A stretch of DNA of 64,000 nt, from positions 6,734,691 through 6,798,690 of the forward strand of contig NW_020653713.1 of NCBI RefSeq assembly GCF_003589595.1, given 5' to 3'. Shown here piece by piece: positions 11,991 through 23,285 of this stretch; within the stretch, counting starts at the first letter, position 1; every line of letters begins with the position of its first letter. This DNA comes from Hyposmocoma kahamanoa. Its lineage: Eukaryota > Arthropoda > Insecta > Lepidoptera > Cosmopterigidae. Below the pieces are notes generated by a model, which did no database searches, was not told the origin of the DNA, and saw nothing but the letters and a program-made list of their open reading frames with translations. The translations under genes were made by a program, and so were the position numbers.

Positions 11991-12259
11991 TAACCCACTT
12001 CAAAAGAGGAAGGAGGTTTTCAATTCGGCGGTATTTTTGTTTTAATTATGTTACTCGATTACTTCGGCATTTGTAAACCGATTTTTATGACTTTTGATGA
12101 TTCTTTTTGTCGGAATGAGGATACCTCAGTATTTGTCCCATTTAAATTTGAATAAAATATTCCACCTCTAAGGGTGGCAAACTAGGGAATGAATCGGTTT
12201 CGCGGGCTTTCCGGCAAATAGATATAATTCTACGAACTTTTGAGGACGGTTTTTTTTTG
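11991..12259 (+). repeat. Family I repeat, copy 1
   Basis: Begins CCACTTCAAAAGAGGAAGGA and ends CTTTTGAGGACGGTTTTTTT. It shares ordered blocks with four other copies (22381, 30728, 48841, 58541), including the GTAAACCGATTTTTATGA region and the CCACCTCTAAGGGTGGCAAA region. It has no coding capacity. The class is not established; the sequence type is widespread in Lepidoptera. Confidence 0.8.
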
Positions 12260-12279
12260 TAAAAAAAAGTTATAATTTA

Positions 12280-12480
12280 GGCTAGTAAAAATTGCGAGAT
12301 GAACAAGTTTTTCGCATTTACCAAACGAACTTTGGCTAAGTATGCAAGAAATTACGAAGTTAACTCAAAGTTAATTCAATTTCTTCCTTAAACTTAGGCA
12401 TAGTTGTGCAAATACGAAAAACTTGATTAGTTCGCCATTTTGCTTAGTCGAGATCAAAGTTCGTTTTATAAATATCAGCC
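12280..12480. mobile_element. 201-bp MITE-like element with TTA target duplication
   Basis: TTA at 12277-12279 and 12481-12483 flank a segment starting GGCTAGTAAAAATT and ending AAATATCAGCC, imperfect inverted termini. Internally, GCGAGATGAACAAGTTTTTC near 12293 pairs with the GAAAAACTTGATTAGTTCGC region near 12417, and AAACGAACTTTG near 12322 pairs with CAAAGTTCGTTT near 12454. A 3-bp TTA duplication is typical of PIF/Harbinger elements, so that superfamily is the best guess. Confidence 0.55.
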
Positions 12481-12717
12481 TTAGTGCAACCACAAAGACA
12501 AAAGTAATGCCTATCTTAAATAGCATCACGCGAGCCAAACTCTAAAAGGCGAGCATTATATGCATCTTATAGTACGGGGTCAGTAGATAAGATAAAACGT
12601 TCTACTCTCGCGAGTTTCTCCTATTTGCTAAGTCTGTTGATTACATTCGCCGCGATTAGCTTAAGGGTTGGCGATCGTAGTAAAGCTTTAATCTAAAACA
12701 AATACGGATTCTATTAC

Positions 12718-12842
12718 AGTATACCGGCGTGGTTAGCTTCAAGGTCGACAACATAGGTGCATCGATGTTGCTCCTAGACGTCTTCAGCAATCTCAAGAAG
12801 ACGCTGAGATTTCTAGAGAAGCTTGGATGGCAGGAGTAGGAC
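12718..12842 (+). pseudogene. LINE ORF2 extreme C-terminus
   Basis: One frame reads LLLDVFSNLKKTLRFLEKLG then WQE and a stop. This resembles the terminal residues of ORF2 in the same LINE type as the insert at 39492, where the reading is ALPEVFSKPRRPLRV. A short A-like piece follows at 12855. Confidence 0.55.
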
Positions 12843-12854
12843 CAAGTATTTTAT

Positions 12855-12885
12855 GAGATTACAGGCACATGGGACTTGACTTGTG
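12855..12885 (+). repeat. Very short family A fragment
   Basis: Only ATTACAGGCACATGGGACTT and a few flanking bases match the middle of family A. The remainder of the element is absent. Confidence 0.5.
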
Positions 12886-13319
12886 AACGAAGGTTTTAAG
12901 CAATCAAATGAAAGCCTCAGTCCACATCATTTATTGCAAAATAGGAATAGATAAAGAACAGGAAAAGGAAGAAAAGTAAAGGTAAAGTCTGTAAAAACAA
13001 AATAACGGTATAATCACAGGTACAAGTATATAAAAACACTCCCTACTTAAATTACATACAGATTAGACATAGCAGTTAGGTTACATGATTTTCAATGGTA
13101 TAACTGTTCAGAATTTAATATTAAGTCAAGCACGTCTGCTTGCTTCGGAAGTTCAGAAGCGAGTGGCGACGGAAAGAAGAAAAATAATAATGACGAAGAA
13201 AAGGAAGAGAGAATGATTCAAAATTTCAAAGTAGGTGGCCAAGAAATAGAGAAAAGGGTGAGACAAAAGTGGGATTACGATGAAAGAGATCGCAGCGCCA
13301 CAAACTTATGGCCCAGATA
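12886..13319. other. Unassigned sequence
   Basis: Purine-rich on the + strand at 12950-12990 and 13160-13215 (AAGGAAG, GAAGAAA runs). No gene is seen. Confidence 0.4.
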
Positions 13320-13454
13320 TGACGGGCATAGTGGCAGTAACCCTCAGATCTTTACGAAAGCTCTGTGTGCCACTGCAACTGCTATGGACAGGCATGTCGC
13401 TTCCCACCAGGCGCACGACTTGTTCGTCCCGTTACTTGGTGTCATAAAAAAAAT
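13320..13454 (+). repeat. Family A copy, 3' part
   Basis: Matches from GCAGTAACCCTCAGATCTTT to the end GGTGTCATAAAAAAAA. The bases ATGGACAGGCATGTCGCTT and CAGGCGCACGACTTGTTCGT are shared with full copies. Confidence 0.9.
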
Positions 13455-13722
13455 TTGCACATCACCCAAAATAGGTTGCATAACGTCGAGTTGAGATAAC
13501 TAGCCCACTCTACCGTATGTCAATTTTAAGAAGAAGGTACCGTAGCTGAAAAAATACCAGAAGGTCTTATTCATAATCGAGTATCACAAGACTCCCAAAT
13601 TTGTCACCGTCGAAAAAGAATCTCACTGTATTCGATTCGTATCAGTTCCGGATCAGAGAAATGACGGTTTGAAATGTCACTGGGATCATTTTGTCTCTTA
13701 GTGCACAAGCGACATCCATTCA

Positions 13723-13915
13723 TTTAGCAGTAGAGCTTCTTTTGAAAGAGTTCATCCAGGGTAGCACTACCACCATACCTATCTCTGCCGCGAAGCAGTA
13801 ATGTCATCATTACTGTGTTCCGCTTTAGAAGGGTAAGGGTGCTGGTGAAATTACGGCCCACGGGACTTGTCAAGTTATGTCTCAGGGTGACCTTTGCGAT
13901 CTTTGCAATTTACAG
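13723..13915 (+). repeat. Family A copy, 5' part
   Basis: Starts TTTAGCAGTAGAGCTTCT, then has TCTCTGCCGCGAAGCAGTAA with the CAGTAATG/CATTACTG hairpin and TTATGTCTCAGGGTGACC. It breaks off near the GATTTAAAG position. The missing 3' half is not the nearby copy at 13320, which lies upstream. Confidence 0.9.
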
Positions 13916-15147
13916 CTAATTACAAAAAAAGTCAGAAGTGGATCCGAGTCTTCTAGATTTGTATGGTCTCGGATTCTAATTGATCAAATTGTAAATAGAA
14001 TTCATCATCTTTCATCATCAGTTTTGAGACGCGATACAAACCGACTTTCGATATTTTAATGCTACTCAATTTTAAATTTTGGAGAAATTTAGGATGGCCA
14101 TAACGTCGCCGTTTACGCGATATGTTTTATGTCATTTGATAAAACTGCGTCTCTTCCGGTATGTTATTGGCTTGCTTTGGTTTGAATTAAACTTGTTTCA
14201 AGAATGAACTGTGTTTCTCTTATTGAGGGTTCTGAATGAAGCTGCAAAAAAGACGTCGGTATAATTGATGGCCTGACTTTCAGTTGACAAATTTTAAGAA
14301 AAAACATAAACCAAAGCAATCTATAGGTATGTATATAATAATAAGAATAATAATAATAATAATATCTCGAGTTATTTTTTCGATAGCCAGAAGGTTTCCA
14401 CGTTGCCTAGCGCGAAATATATTTTCGGTTCCAGTATCTCGTACTACTTAATGTCGGTCATTTTTCTCCACTTTACCGTAGCATGAAGTTACCTTTGGCC
14501 GGTGATCGATTCAACCCTTATGTGACTATGACTTACATGTTTAGTTATGAGTACTGTAAATGTAACGTGTACAAAATGAATAATAAGTAACTGAGAACTT
14601 TAAATAACGTTGATATAGACGAGGTTGACATCTTCCACGACTCATTACATAAATTGAAACCGAATGTCCCAACTGTTTTAAGGGTCTTAGAGGTTTTGTT
14701 TTGTTTATTAATTTTTCGACGTGCATATTTCATCAGAATGTTTTCCTTCTGCGAAAAGCTCATAGTAATGTTAAAATTGAACTAAATTTCAAGTGTGACC
14801 CCGGATTTTAACTCACTGTCTCTGCTCAAGCAGCAAAGTCAATCTTTAATTTCATAGGAAAACAAATTACACTTGAAATCATCATACTGGTGAAACTCGA
14901 CTGTTCATTCGTAAGGCATATTCCTGAGAAGAATGAGCAAGAATTGCTCTTTGTAAATATACAATTGTCATTACAATATTTAATTTAAGCATCTTAGGTC
15001 TAAACTACCTACAAGAGCTAAAAGCTTTTTTCCTTCCAAGTACGCAGAAGCCGTTTAATAACCTTTTGTATAAAGTTTGTGTCTCAGTATAGTTTTCAAC
15101 TTTGTAAAGTGGTACGTCAAGGCTCCCACGGCTTTATAATAAGTAAA
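13916..15147. other. Unassigned stretch with an AAT microsatellite
   Basis: An AATAATAATAAT tract occupies about 14337-14363. Overlapping frames at 14541-14763 (minus) resemble nothing known. The rest is unremarkable. Confidence 0.4.
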
Positions 15148-15530
15148 TTTAGTAGAAGTAGAGCTTCTTGTTAAAGAGTTCGTTCAGGGTAGTACTGTCA
15201 CCTTACATATTTCTGCCGCCAAGCAGTAATGTCAGCATTACTGTTTCATTACGTCTTTTTTTTTGCAGTATTCGATGTACGTTTGGACGTGTGTGCGTTC
15301 TTTGCAGGACAAACACGGCGTGAACGTTTATATATCTAATGTATGCGCTGGTGAAATTACAGGCACATGGGACTTGTCAACTTATGTCTCAAGGTGTCGG
15401 GCGCACTGGTAGTGCCCCTCAGATCTTTGTAATTTAAAGCTCTGAGTGGCACTTTAATTATTATGAACAGCCGTGTAGCGTACCCTCAGGCGCCCAACTT
15501 ATTCGTCCCGTCGCACGATGTTATAAGAAA
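15148..15530 (+). repeat. Family A copy with a 100-bp internal replacement
   Basis: Starts TTTAGTAGAAGTAGAGCTTC and ends near GATGTTATAAGAAAAAG. Between the CAGTAATG hairpin and GCTGGTGAAATTAC, the usual GTTCCGGTTTTGAAGGGTAA block is replaced by about 100 unrelated bases (15246-15345) that include a run of nine T and GGACGTGTGTGCGTTC. Confidence 0.85.
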
Positions 15531-16364
15531 AAGTCTATCGATTTTCTATGCGGAACCCTTAAAGAAGCTCCATTCAGGTATATAAAGATTAGCATACTAG
15601 TTTGTACAATATGGAGTACGCTTTACGTAAGCGGCTGTCGCCGTTCACAGTAGCTGCGCTCTGGCGTGCCGACCGGTCGCGTATTGTCGCATTCTAGATC
15701 TCGATCGACTACATTGATTTCCTCATTAAAGATCTTGATTCTTTCATTATAATTAGCATATTATGCCAGTTCTCAGAGATTAGTTGATAGTTCTAAATTG
15801 AAGTGGCCAATTTAGGCGATTTATTCTGGTAGTCGAAAGTGGCCGAGTGGGCCGATAAGTCGCGGACGACAACCTCGTTGTTGCTTTAGATAGAAATTGA
15901 TAAACTTCATTTGATGTTTTTTATGGTCAATAAACGTATTTCAATTTTCAAGTATAATGTTACACTTTTTTGTCCGGTAGACGTTTTAGTATTAATTTTT
16001 AAGGGAATACTGTTATTAAGGGAAGAAGACTATTCTGCTCTCCTTGCCATAAACAACGCATTTGCGTTTTGGTAACTTTCGCGATATTGGCATCTAAAAT
16101 TTTTTCTTTTACTTTGAAAAATTACAATTACGCTGTTTTTGCTTAACAATAAAATTGAGATATAAAAAAAAGAAAAAGTGGCGGGAATTTGCAATTACAA
16201 AACTTTACACAAACTAATTGTTATTACGTGTTAAGTTTCTTAATTATTTATTACCTGTTGAAACTGCTGGCTCTATAGCCAATGCTCAATAAATAATGAC
16301 ACAATATAAAAAAAACCGCTTATAGGTTGTAGATCCCGTTCCTCTGATTCCAGATATGTTACTT
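15531..16364. other. Unassigned stretch with a tRNA-Ser-like 5' half
   Basis: At 15831-15880, AGTGGCCGAGTGGGCCGATA resembles the D-arm region of a serine or leucine tRNA, but no GGTTCGA box follows at the right distance. It is more likely a decayed SINE head than a gene. GC-richer words occur at 15630-15690. Confidence 0.3.
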
Positions 16365-16666
16365 GGTAGCAGTAGAGCTCGTGAAAGAGTTCGTCCAGGG
16401 AAGTACTGCCACCTTACCTATTTCTGCCACCAAACAGTAATGTGAACATTGCTGCGGTCCGGTTTTAAAAATTAAGGGTGCTGGTGAAATTACAGTCACA
16501 TGGAACTTGTCAACTTATATCACAGGGTGACGGGCGCAGTGGCAGTGCCTCTAAGATCTTTGCGATTTAAAGGTCTAAATGACACTGCAACTGTTAGGGA
16601 CAGGCGTGTCGCTTACCACCAGGCAAACGACTTGTTCGTCCCGTCATTTGGTATTATAAAAAAAAA
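16365..16666 (+). repeat. Family A, near full length
   Basis: Runs from GGTAGCAGTAGAGCTC to GGTATTATAAAAAAAAA. All blocks are present in order: 5' end, TTTCTGCCACCAAACAGTAA hairpin region, GTGCTGGTGAAATTACAG, TATCACAGGGTGACGGGCGC, second hairpin, CAGGCGTGTCGCTTACCACC and the A-rich end. This is one of the best copies for defining the family. Confidence 0.93.
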
Positions 16667-18142
16667 TGACGATTACTTTCTTTATGACGGCAGTATTGTT
16701 GAACAACAATTTATTTCATTTAACTTTAAGAAAAGCGCAGATACCACTTTAGAGCTCCAATGACAATTCAACACAATAGTAAATAATATTCGCATTTATT
16801 ACACATTAAATAAATCAAAAACTTTTTCTTTTCTCTATAAATTCTTTCATCTACTTACCGTATTGTTAAATAAAAACGAGAAGTTTTGTGTTCTATTTAA
16901 CACAAAGTTATCGCTGCGCTTAAATTTTCTTGAAATACATAACAGACATCATTTACCAACTGTAAGTGACAATATTGTATTCGTTAGAAGTTAAAATTTA
17001 CTTTTTTTTCAACCAGGAGCAGCACTGGCCGCATAGACAATGGCGGCCATTATCCCGCTTGCGCTCATTACCGGCTTTTTGCGAGGATTTCTTTTTTATT
17101 TCTTTTTTTTTTAATGCATTGTCCGGGCGCGTCTACCTGTGCCTATCGGTTTAGATCGCACCAAATGGGTAATGTGGTTTTATTCTATACATATTTGTAT
17201 TCGTTTTTGTGGTTCATTGCTATAGAATGTTGTTGCGGATCAACAAGGATCTTGTTTTGATTAAATAAAATTTTAATCTAATTAAAGAGTTGCGTTTGAG
17301 CAGTGAACACACAATTTATAAGTTATTCTTAATTTAATTTGTTAGTATTATTACTGTATGAATTAATGAGTAATATTTTATACTAAATTGGCTGCCTTGC
17401 ACATAAGAGATAAGAGCCTGTTTTCCTAAAAAGGAGTCTTTTTAACAAGCCCACAGCATTTTGTATTGAACGTCGAATAGTTTGCTTATTTATTTTCAGC
17501 ATATTAACGGTACCTAGTATGTTAATGTAGCAGCGGTACTAAAGAAACAGAAATTTAAAAAAAAGTGCCCTGCCCGTTCTATTTCCGTTTAAAACAAATA
17601 ATAGAACTAATTCTTCATCATTGCTAAAATACTATAAATCCAATCAAAAACAACTTTCACCAATCTACAAGTTTTACTTAAAATTACTACCTTCAAAAGT
17701 TGTAACACTCGAAAGCAATAATCAAAGAAATTAATTGTAAGAGTTTAATCGTCTGTATATGAATGTGACCTTACCAGTTTTAATTTTTTTCTCATACAGT
17801 ACGCGGCCCACGCACACACGGACATCTAAGCAACTAATACGTGTAATAAAATAAATTCCACAATATAATGTATAAATTCGACCGGCCGGTTTTTTGTCAA
17901 TTAAGAATTACCGGCGCTGGCGCAGGTATACTGATAGTGCGCGGTAAATCGCCTGTACCATTTTAAATCCCTTGTCTGATCATGGGATACTTTAAATAAT
18001 CGGATCGGTTTTTATGAGAATTGGATAGAAGATTCTTGTTTTGTTTGACTGCACCTTGTTTATATGTAAAGTTTAAATCCAAAGAGGTTGTTCATGTAGT
18101 AATGATCATAAAACATTGTTTTTGTACGTCTGTTCCTTGATA
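16667..18142. other. Unassigned stretch, candidate unique noncoding DNA
   Basis: No gene seen. Two CpG-bearing islands stand out in AT-rich sequence: 17015-17145 (GGCCGCATAGACAATGGCGG) and 17880-17965 (CGACCGGCCGG and ACCGGCGCTGGCGCAGG). A 62-codon frame covers the first but is not persuasive. Regulatory function is possible but not shown. Confidence 0.35.
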
Positions 18143-18419
18143 TTTAGTAGCAGTAGAGCTCCTTGTGAACGAGTTCGTCCAGGGTAGTATGCCACCTTAC
18201 CTATTTCTGCCGCCAAGCAGTAATGTCAGCTCAGCATTACTGTGTTCCGCTTTTGAAGGGTAAGGGTGCCGTTGAATTACAGGAACATGGGACTTGTGAA
18301 CTTATGTCTCAGGGTGATGAGCGCAGTGGCAGTGTTTCTCACTGCACCAGTTATGGACAGGCGTGTCACTTACCACCAGACGCACGACTTGTTCGCCCTG
18401 ACTTGATGTCATAAAAATT
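18143..18419 (+). repeat. Family A, near full length
   Basis: Runs from TTTAGTAGCAGTAGAGCTCC to GACTTGATGTCATAAAAATT. The first hairpin is intact: CAGTAATG at 18218-18225 and CATTACTG at 18235-18242. About 40 bp of the second hairpin are missing between AGTGTTTCTCACTGCACCAG and its usual partner. Confidence 0.92.
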
Positions 18420-19045
18420 ATGTCATGATAAAGTGGTAGTAACGATGGTAAACAATATTGTAATAGCGAGTTAAACAATTATCTTATAAGATATTTAAGG
18501 CCACAGCATCCAATAACAATCTCGCAACGGAAAAGCCACTTAATTTTTGTAATATTCAAATATCTCAGTTATTTCTCACCTCTTGATTCACACCCGACCT
18601 GCTCTGATCCCACAGGTAGAAACTTTATGAGCATTGAACATACGAAGGCAATTAACTTTCGGTACCTGAGGACGCACATGTGTGCGCGCGCCCTGGCGCG
18701 TACGCAGGTCGCACGTGTGCGTGTGGCACTTGCGCAAACACTGCGCGAGACGCGGTGGTGTGCGGGCGCGGGGATGCGGGGGTTTATGTAGGGGTTCGAG
18801 ATAAATCGTTATTCGTCGTGCTTTAATGGATTTTGGAATTTATGTTCGGGTAATTTTTTTTATTACATATAGTACTGGGCTAAGTGGAAATTATTTGGAA
18901 GTTTGAAAGCGATTTAAAAAAAAAAGTTCTGCAGAGCATTGTCTAGACGTCGTGTAAATTATAATCAATCAATCGATAAAATATGGCCATGGTTAAGTTT
19001 TCAAGGAACCAAAAAACTTTAATTTGGAATAAAATAATCAACTGT
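18420..19045. other. CpG-dense segment in unique sequence
   Basis: Positions 18661-18780 are much richer in CpG and GC than the window. They contain palindromic CACATGTG (18675-18682) and CGCGCC-CT-GGCGCG (18687-18700), plus GCACGTGTGCGTG. No gene start or exon is seen next to it. It could be a regulatory island or an old simple-sequence tract. Confidence 0.35.
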
Positions 19046-19054
19046 ACTATCAAC

Positions 19055-19359
19055 GTCGCCGTGATAGCCTTATGGTTTGACCTACCACCACTCGAGAAGA
19101 GACCGTGGTTTCGAATCCTATCACCTCAGTCTCTCGGATTCATGTGCGAAATCTAATTTTAAATTTACCACGAGTTTTTCGGTGGAAGAGAACATTGTGA
19201 TGAAACCTACACGTCGAAGACAGTTCACACCCTCGGAAAACGTGTGAAGTCCCCAACCCGCATTAGGCCCGCGTGGCGGACTATGGCCTAAACCTTCGCC
19301 TGAGAGGAGATCCATGCCCAGCAGTAGGACGTATAAATGGGTTAATGATGACGATGATG
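19055..19359 (+). mobile_element. SINE family C, copy 2, with target duplication
   Basis: Full structure: tRNA-like head GCCGTGATAGCCTTATGG, B-box-like GGTTTCGAATCC, body with TTTACCACGAGTTTTTCGG, the CATGCCCAGCAGTAGGACG block, and a tail of TGATGACGATGATG. ACTATCAAC (9 bp) occurs at 19046-19054 and again at 19360-19368, a target-site duplication. HaSE/Metulj-type SINEs with this architecture are established in moths and butterflies. Confidence 0.93.
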
Positions 19360-19368
19360 ACTATCAAC

Positions 19369-22300
19369 AAACCTACATCCAACAATACTGAATACTGCCC
19401 CAAAATAGCATATTGGAAAAAGGTATTTGACGTCATGATTTAACATTTCTATGACGTCTCATCACCTTATACATCTCCAAATCAAATCTGTTGAAAAAAT
19501 ATTCAATTAAAAAAGCAAAGTCCATTTGAAACTTAAAAGTCGACCAAATTGACCGGACGAAAGTACTCACACTTCGGTACAATGGCAGCACAAAAAACGT
19601 TCCCGGGGTAGTGCAAAAACGCTACAACATTTGAAATACACTTCGGCGCGATGCTTACGATGACGAGGGGATATGTTGCAGGGAAAGAGGGGATAGCCAT
19701 TTATAGAAATCCAAAATCAGTTTGACTTTAAGCCGAATTTGAGCATAAGTTTGTAACGAAATAATAAATGTAGAGCAAAAACTTTAAACAAGTACCGACG
19801 CCGTATGTGGCGGTAGAACACGACATGTGGTGGACTTTTGTTTATGGAATAAATAGTATCTGCATGTGAGTATTTGTAGACGGAAGTAGGTGTGGTGTAA
19901 TTCGAGCTTTATTGTTTCAGTATTCTAGAAGGTTGCAGTGGATTACAAGCCGGTTGCAGAACAAATAACAATGCTAATATAAAATATCAAGCACAAATGT
20001 TATAACAACAGAGTGAAGGATAAAGGAAACATAGGATTGCGGCGATTAGCATCAGAGTCCTAAATAACAGTCCGTGTGTTATCACGGTATAAACTCTACA
20101 ATCAATTTACCGTAATCCCGCGATCCCCTGCGGCGGCGCGTACGCAGCGAACCTGACCCATCGCAGGCACAATTACTACCGCCCCGGCCGCCTCCGAATT
20201 TATGCGAACTACATCACAAATAATAGGGCGCCATTGCTGATTTACGGCCGCCCTGTTGTTCTAAGAACACGAATAACGATCGCGCAGGTAAAAACTCACT
20301 TGCTTTAATATTATCGCGTGCAGCCGCCGCAAAGACGCGTTATGACTCAGTACAGGCGATCGGCGTGATTCAATGACTAGACGCGAAAAAAAAAATTATA
20401 AAGTGTCCAAGGTCGCGTTGTACGCTCGCGGCAATTAAAAATAATTAGGAAACAAGCTGTATTCTCAGAAGGACTCCTCGTACATTTACATTATGGCGGC
20501 GGCAGGCATAAACTAAATCGGGCTCGATTAGGGGCAATAGTGATTGAAAAGGGTACACGAAACCAGTATCCAGCCGACCTTATTTATCGTTTTAAAGTCA
20601 CATACCGCCGGCGGTTAATGTCTACATTCAATAAAAAATTTGGGTTTCTCTTTATTTCTTATTGCGTAATCGAATCGTTGGGTTTAATTAACAATAAGAA
20701 AGGAATTATGTTGATCGTATTCTGAGTATCGGATCGGCAGTAGGAAATCGCTTCATCTCTCGTTTGCCGACAATGGTCGTGTCATTTTCTTTTTAAAAAG
20801 CTGCCGTGAGTCATTCGGGCAGTAGGTCGGTGTTGCAGATTGCATTCTTATCGCTGCGCGTGAGTGGACCCTCCATTCATGCCAGGCTTGCGCAGAATTT
20901 TCCTGCTTCCGTCCTCTCACTTTCGAGATGCTTTACGTCTTATAACCACCTTGTCAACGATCTTGCTCCTTAAACTTCTTTAACATAAGGTCTAACATAG
21001 CTGCGTCTTTTATATTTGGCGAAGTAGTTTTGCTACAGTTAGTACGTAGGATTCCGAGTAAAAGTACAACCGGTTGCATGTTTGCAACTGCATTTCTGCT
21101 CCAATTGCAGTGAGTAAGTGAAAGTGACATCTGACGAATTGGACATCACGTACGACGGCGTGGCGAGCTATAATTATTGCATTAAAATTGGAACGAAACC
21201 TTTTAATTATGAAGATTACTTTGGTTATAGCTCGATTACACTAGTTGTGAGACGTATTGGAAATTTTCAAATGATACAAATACATAGGCAAGCGTGTAAT
21301 GTAACTTGGTGGTAAGTAACGGTGTGGGCGATAATGGAGCACGTTTGTGTAGAAAGTGGCTATTTGTTTCAAAATGTTTATGTTGAAGATATAATTTAGT
21401 ACCTAAAAATCCATTGCACTATAGTCTATAGAAATAAAAAAGGTATTGTTTATAGTTCCCCTCCATATTTGGTGTTGTTGGTGCTACAGGTGCTTCTTTG
21501 ACTGATTTTGTGACATTCGCTCTGGACCTTTTGGAGGGAAAAGTGTCGTTTTTATTTTGACTTTCAATTATTTTGTGAAATCTAGGTTAAAGTGGAATAG
21601 GATAGTGCTATTGTGCCTTAATCGAAGATTAAAACGCGAAATTATACGAATCTCGAACTAAAATACCCCTATCGGCCCGTTTTAAGAAATCCCGAGTCAA
21701 TCCAAGCACGCCGCCTCAAATTGCCTATCCTCTTTGTGGCGGCCATATTTACAGAAACATAATTATTTAAACTTCATGTTTAGGCTTATGGCTTTGCCAA
21801 AGCCTTAATAAATTTAAAAAAAAAAAAAAAATGATTTTGTGAACACGAGAACTTCTAACAAGAAATTCATGTTTAAAAGACTGCAAATCAAGTTGTTACG
21901 CATTATAAATTGATACCTTGTTCGATTCAGACCACCTTATGGTAATATCAAATCAAAGATACAGATTAGACTAAATCGGAACTCCCATATAAACTCAAGT
22001 TAGGTATAAGCAAGGAACATAAAATATGTCTGAACACAGACAAAGTGCAAGTTTTCTTTGATATCAATCATTCTATCGATCATTGCGTATTTTCAATGTA
22101 ATGACATCAAAGGGGCGCTCTGGTGAATCCGAACATAGTTGCACATTGCACTCGAATGCGTCTGCATCGAACGAATGCATCCACAGGCTTTGATCTAAGA
22201 TAATCTAGACTTAACAACGAGCTGGGCTTATCTGTGCACACAGCTGGAAAACTTATGTGGAAAACAAATAGAACGCTGGAATGCATGCTCCAAGGTTGGT

Positions 22301-22380
22301 ATAATATCAAAATTGGAAATTAAATATTTTTGTGAATCTAAGTCACTCGTATTTGTTTTTTCAAATAATCTCAACACAGA
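19369..22380. other. Longest repeat-poor stretch of the first half
   Basis: Three kilobases with no recognised element. Positions 20110-20350 form a CpG-rich island (CCTGCGGCGGCGCGTACGC, GCCCCGGCCGCCTCC, GCAGCCGCCGCAAAG). At 21809-21832, an AATAAATTT is followed by a run of 15 A, which could be a retrotransposon or processed-transcript 3' end. Frames at 20540-20725 and 21118-21315 are not recognisable. Confidence 0.4.
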
Positions 22381-22706
22381 GTACTAAAAAACAGACCTCA
22401 AAAGTGCTGAGAATTACATTTGCCAAGTTTTATTGAAATCGGTTATCGGAAAGTGTGAAGTGTGGAAGTGACACCGGATTCACCCCTAGTTTGCGACCGT
22501 TAGAGGTGGAATATTTTCTTTAAATTTAAATGGAATCATTACTGAGGTACCTAGGTAGGTAGGTATTATATACCTTTTTCCAACAAAAAATAATCATCAA
22601 AATCGGTTCACAAATGGAGGAGTTGGAGCAGGAGTTATCGCGTAACATACATACAAAAACGAAAACAGTCTCATTGAGAACCTCCTCCTTTTTTGAAATC
22701 GGTTAA
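22381..22706 (-). repeat. Family I repeat, copy 2
   Basis: Minus-strand copy ending (left) with ACCTCAAAAGTGCTGAGAAT and starting (right) with AACCTCCTCCTTTTTTGAAA. Blocks match the copy at 30728. A short GTAGGTAGGTAGG expansion occurs at 22552-22564. Confidence 0.85.
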
Positions 22707-22807
22707 TAAGGCAACATTTCGGGCCCTTTCTAAGTCCCACAACACGGGACCTTTATAAATGAAAAATATAATATACAAATATACACTTCACACAATCGCG
22801 TATCATA

Positions 22808-22965
22808 ATTCTTCTTCTTATTTAAGCCCTAAGTTCCTGAAATTTGATCTTAATAAATTCGTCTCAGTTTTCCTCTGCCTTAATCTCCTTCGATGATTCT
22901 TTCTGTAATGCTTCTAAGAAAACTCACATGTATCAGATGCTCAAACATCTTTCTCCTTTGGTTCG
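22808..22965 (-). pseudogene. RTE-like LINE 3' terminus
   Basis: The minus strand matches the last 150 bp of the RTE-like fragment at 5565-6118, including AGGCAGAGGAAAACTGAGAC and the terminal GCTTAAATAAGAAGAAGAAT. It covers only the end of ORF2 and the 3' tail. Confidence 0.75.
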
Positions 22966-23285
22966 CTGTGTATCTGTGGATATAATGACTACATTTATTA
23001 AAATGCTGTTTTAAGAAGAACGAAGTATAAATACACTTATGAAGATAGAATAATCGTAATATTTAATTCAATGCCTAAGTTAATAAACTTTGTAATTAGT
23101 TAGAAACATATTATTCTAAGTAATATTCAAGAGAAGAGAGTATAGAATGAAGTTGCTAAATTAACATTTTTAAATCTCGTTATTTTAAGGTCTTCAGAGC
23201 AGACATCATAATCTTCTGCTGCCATCTTCTAAATGTCAACAAGATCGGAGACAAAGTTTGTCGTTCTTGTTTTTAAGCCGTTACA
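22966..23285. other. Unassigned sequence
   Basis: AT-rich with no gene and no repeat match. Confidence 0.4.

Noticed and set aside
15831..15880. A tRNA-Ser gene
   Set aside because: The D-arm resemblance is not followed by a T-arm box at the right distance.
21809..21832. A processed pseudogene ending in poly(A)
   Set aside because: There is an AATAAA and an A run, but no upstream coding similarity or target duplication was found. Same for 61196-61222.
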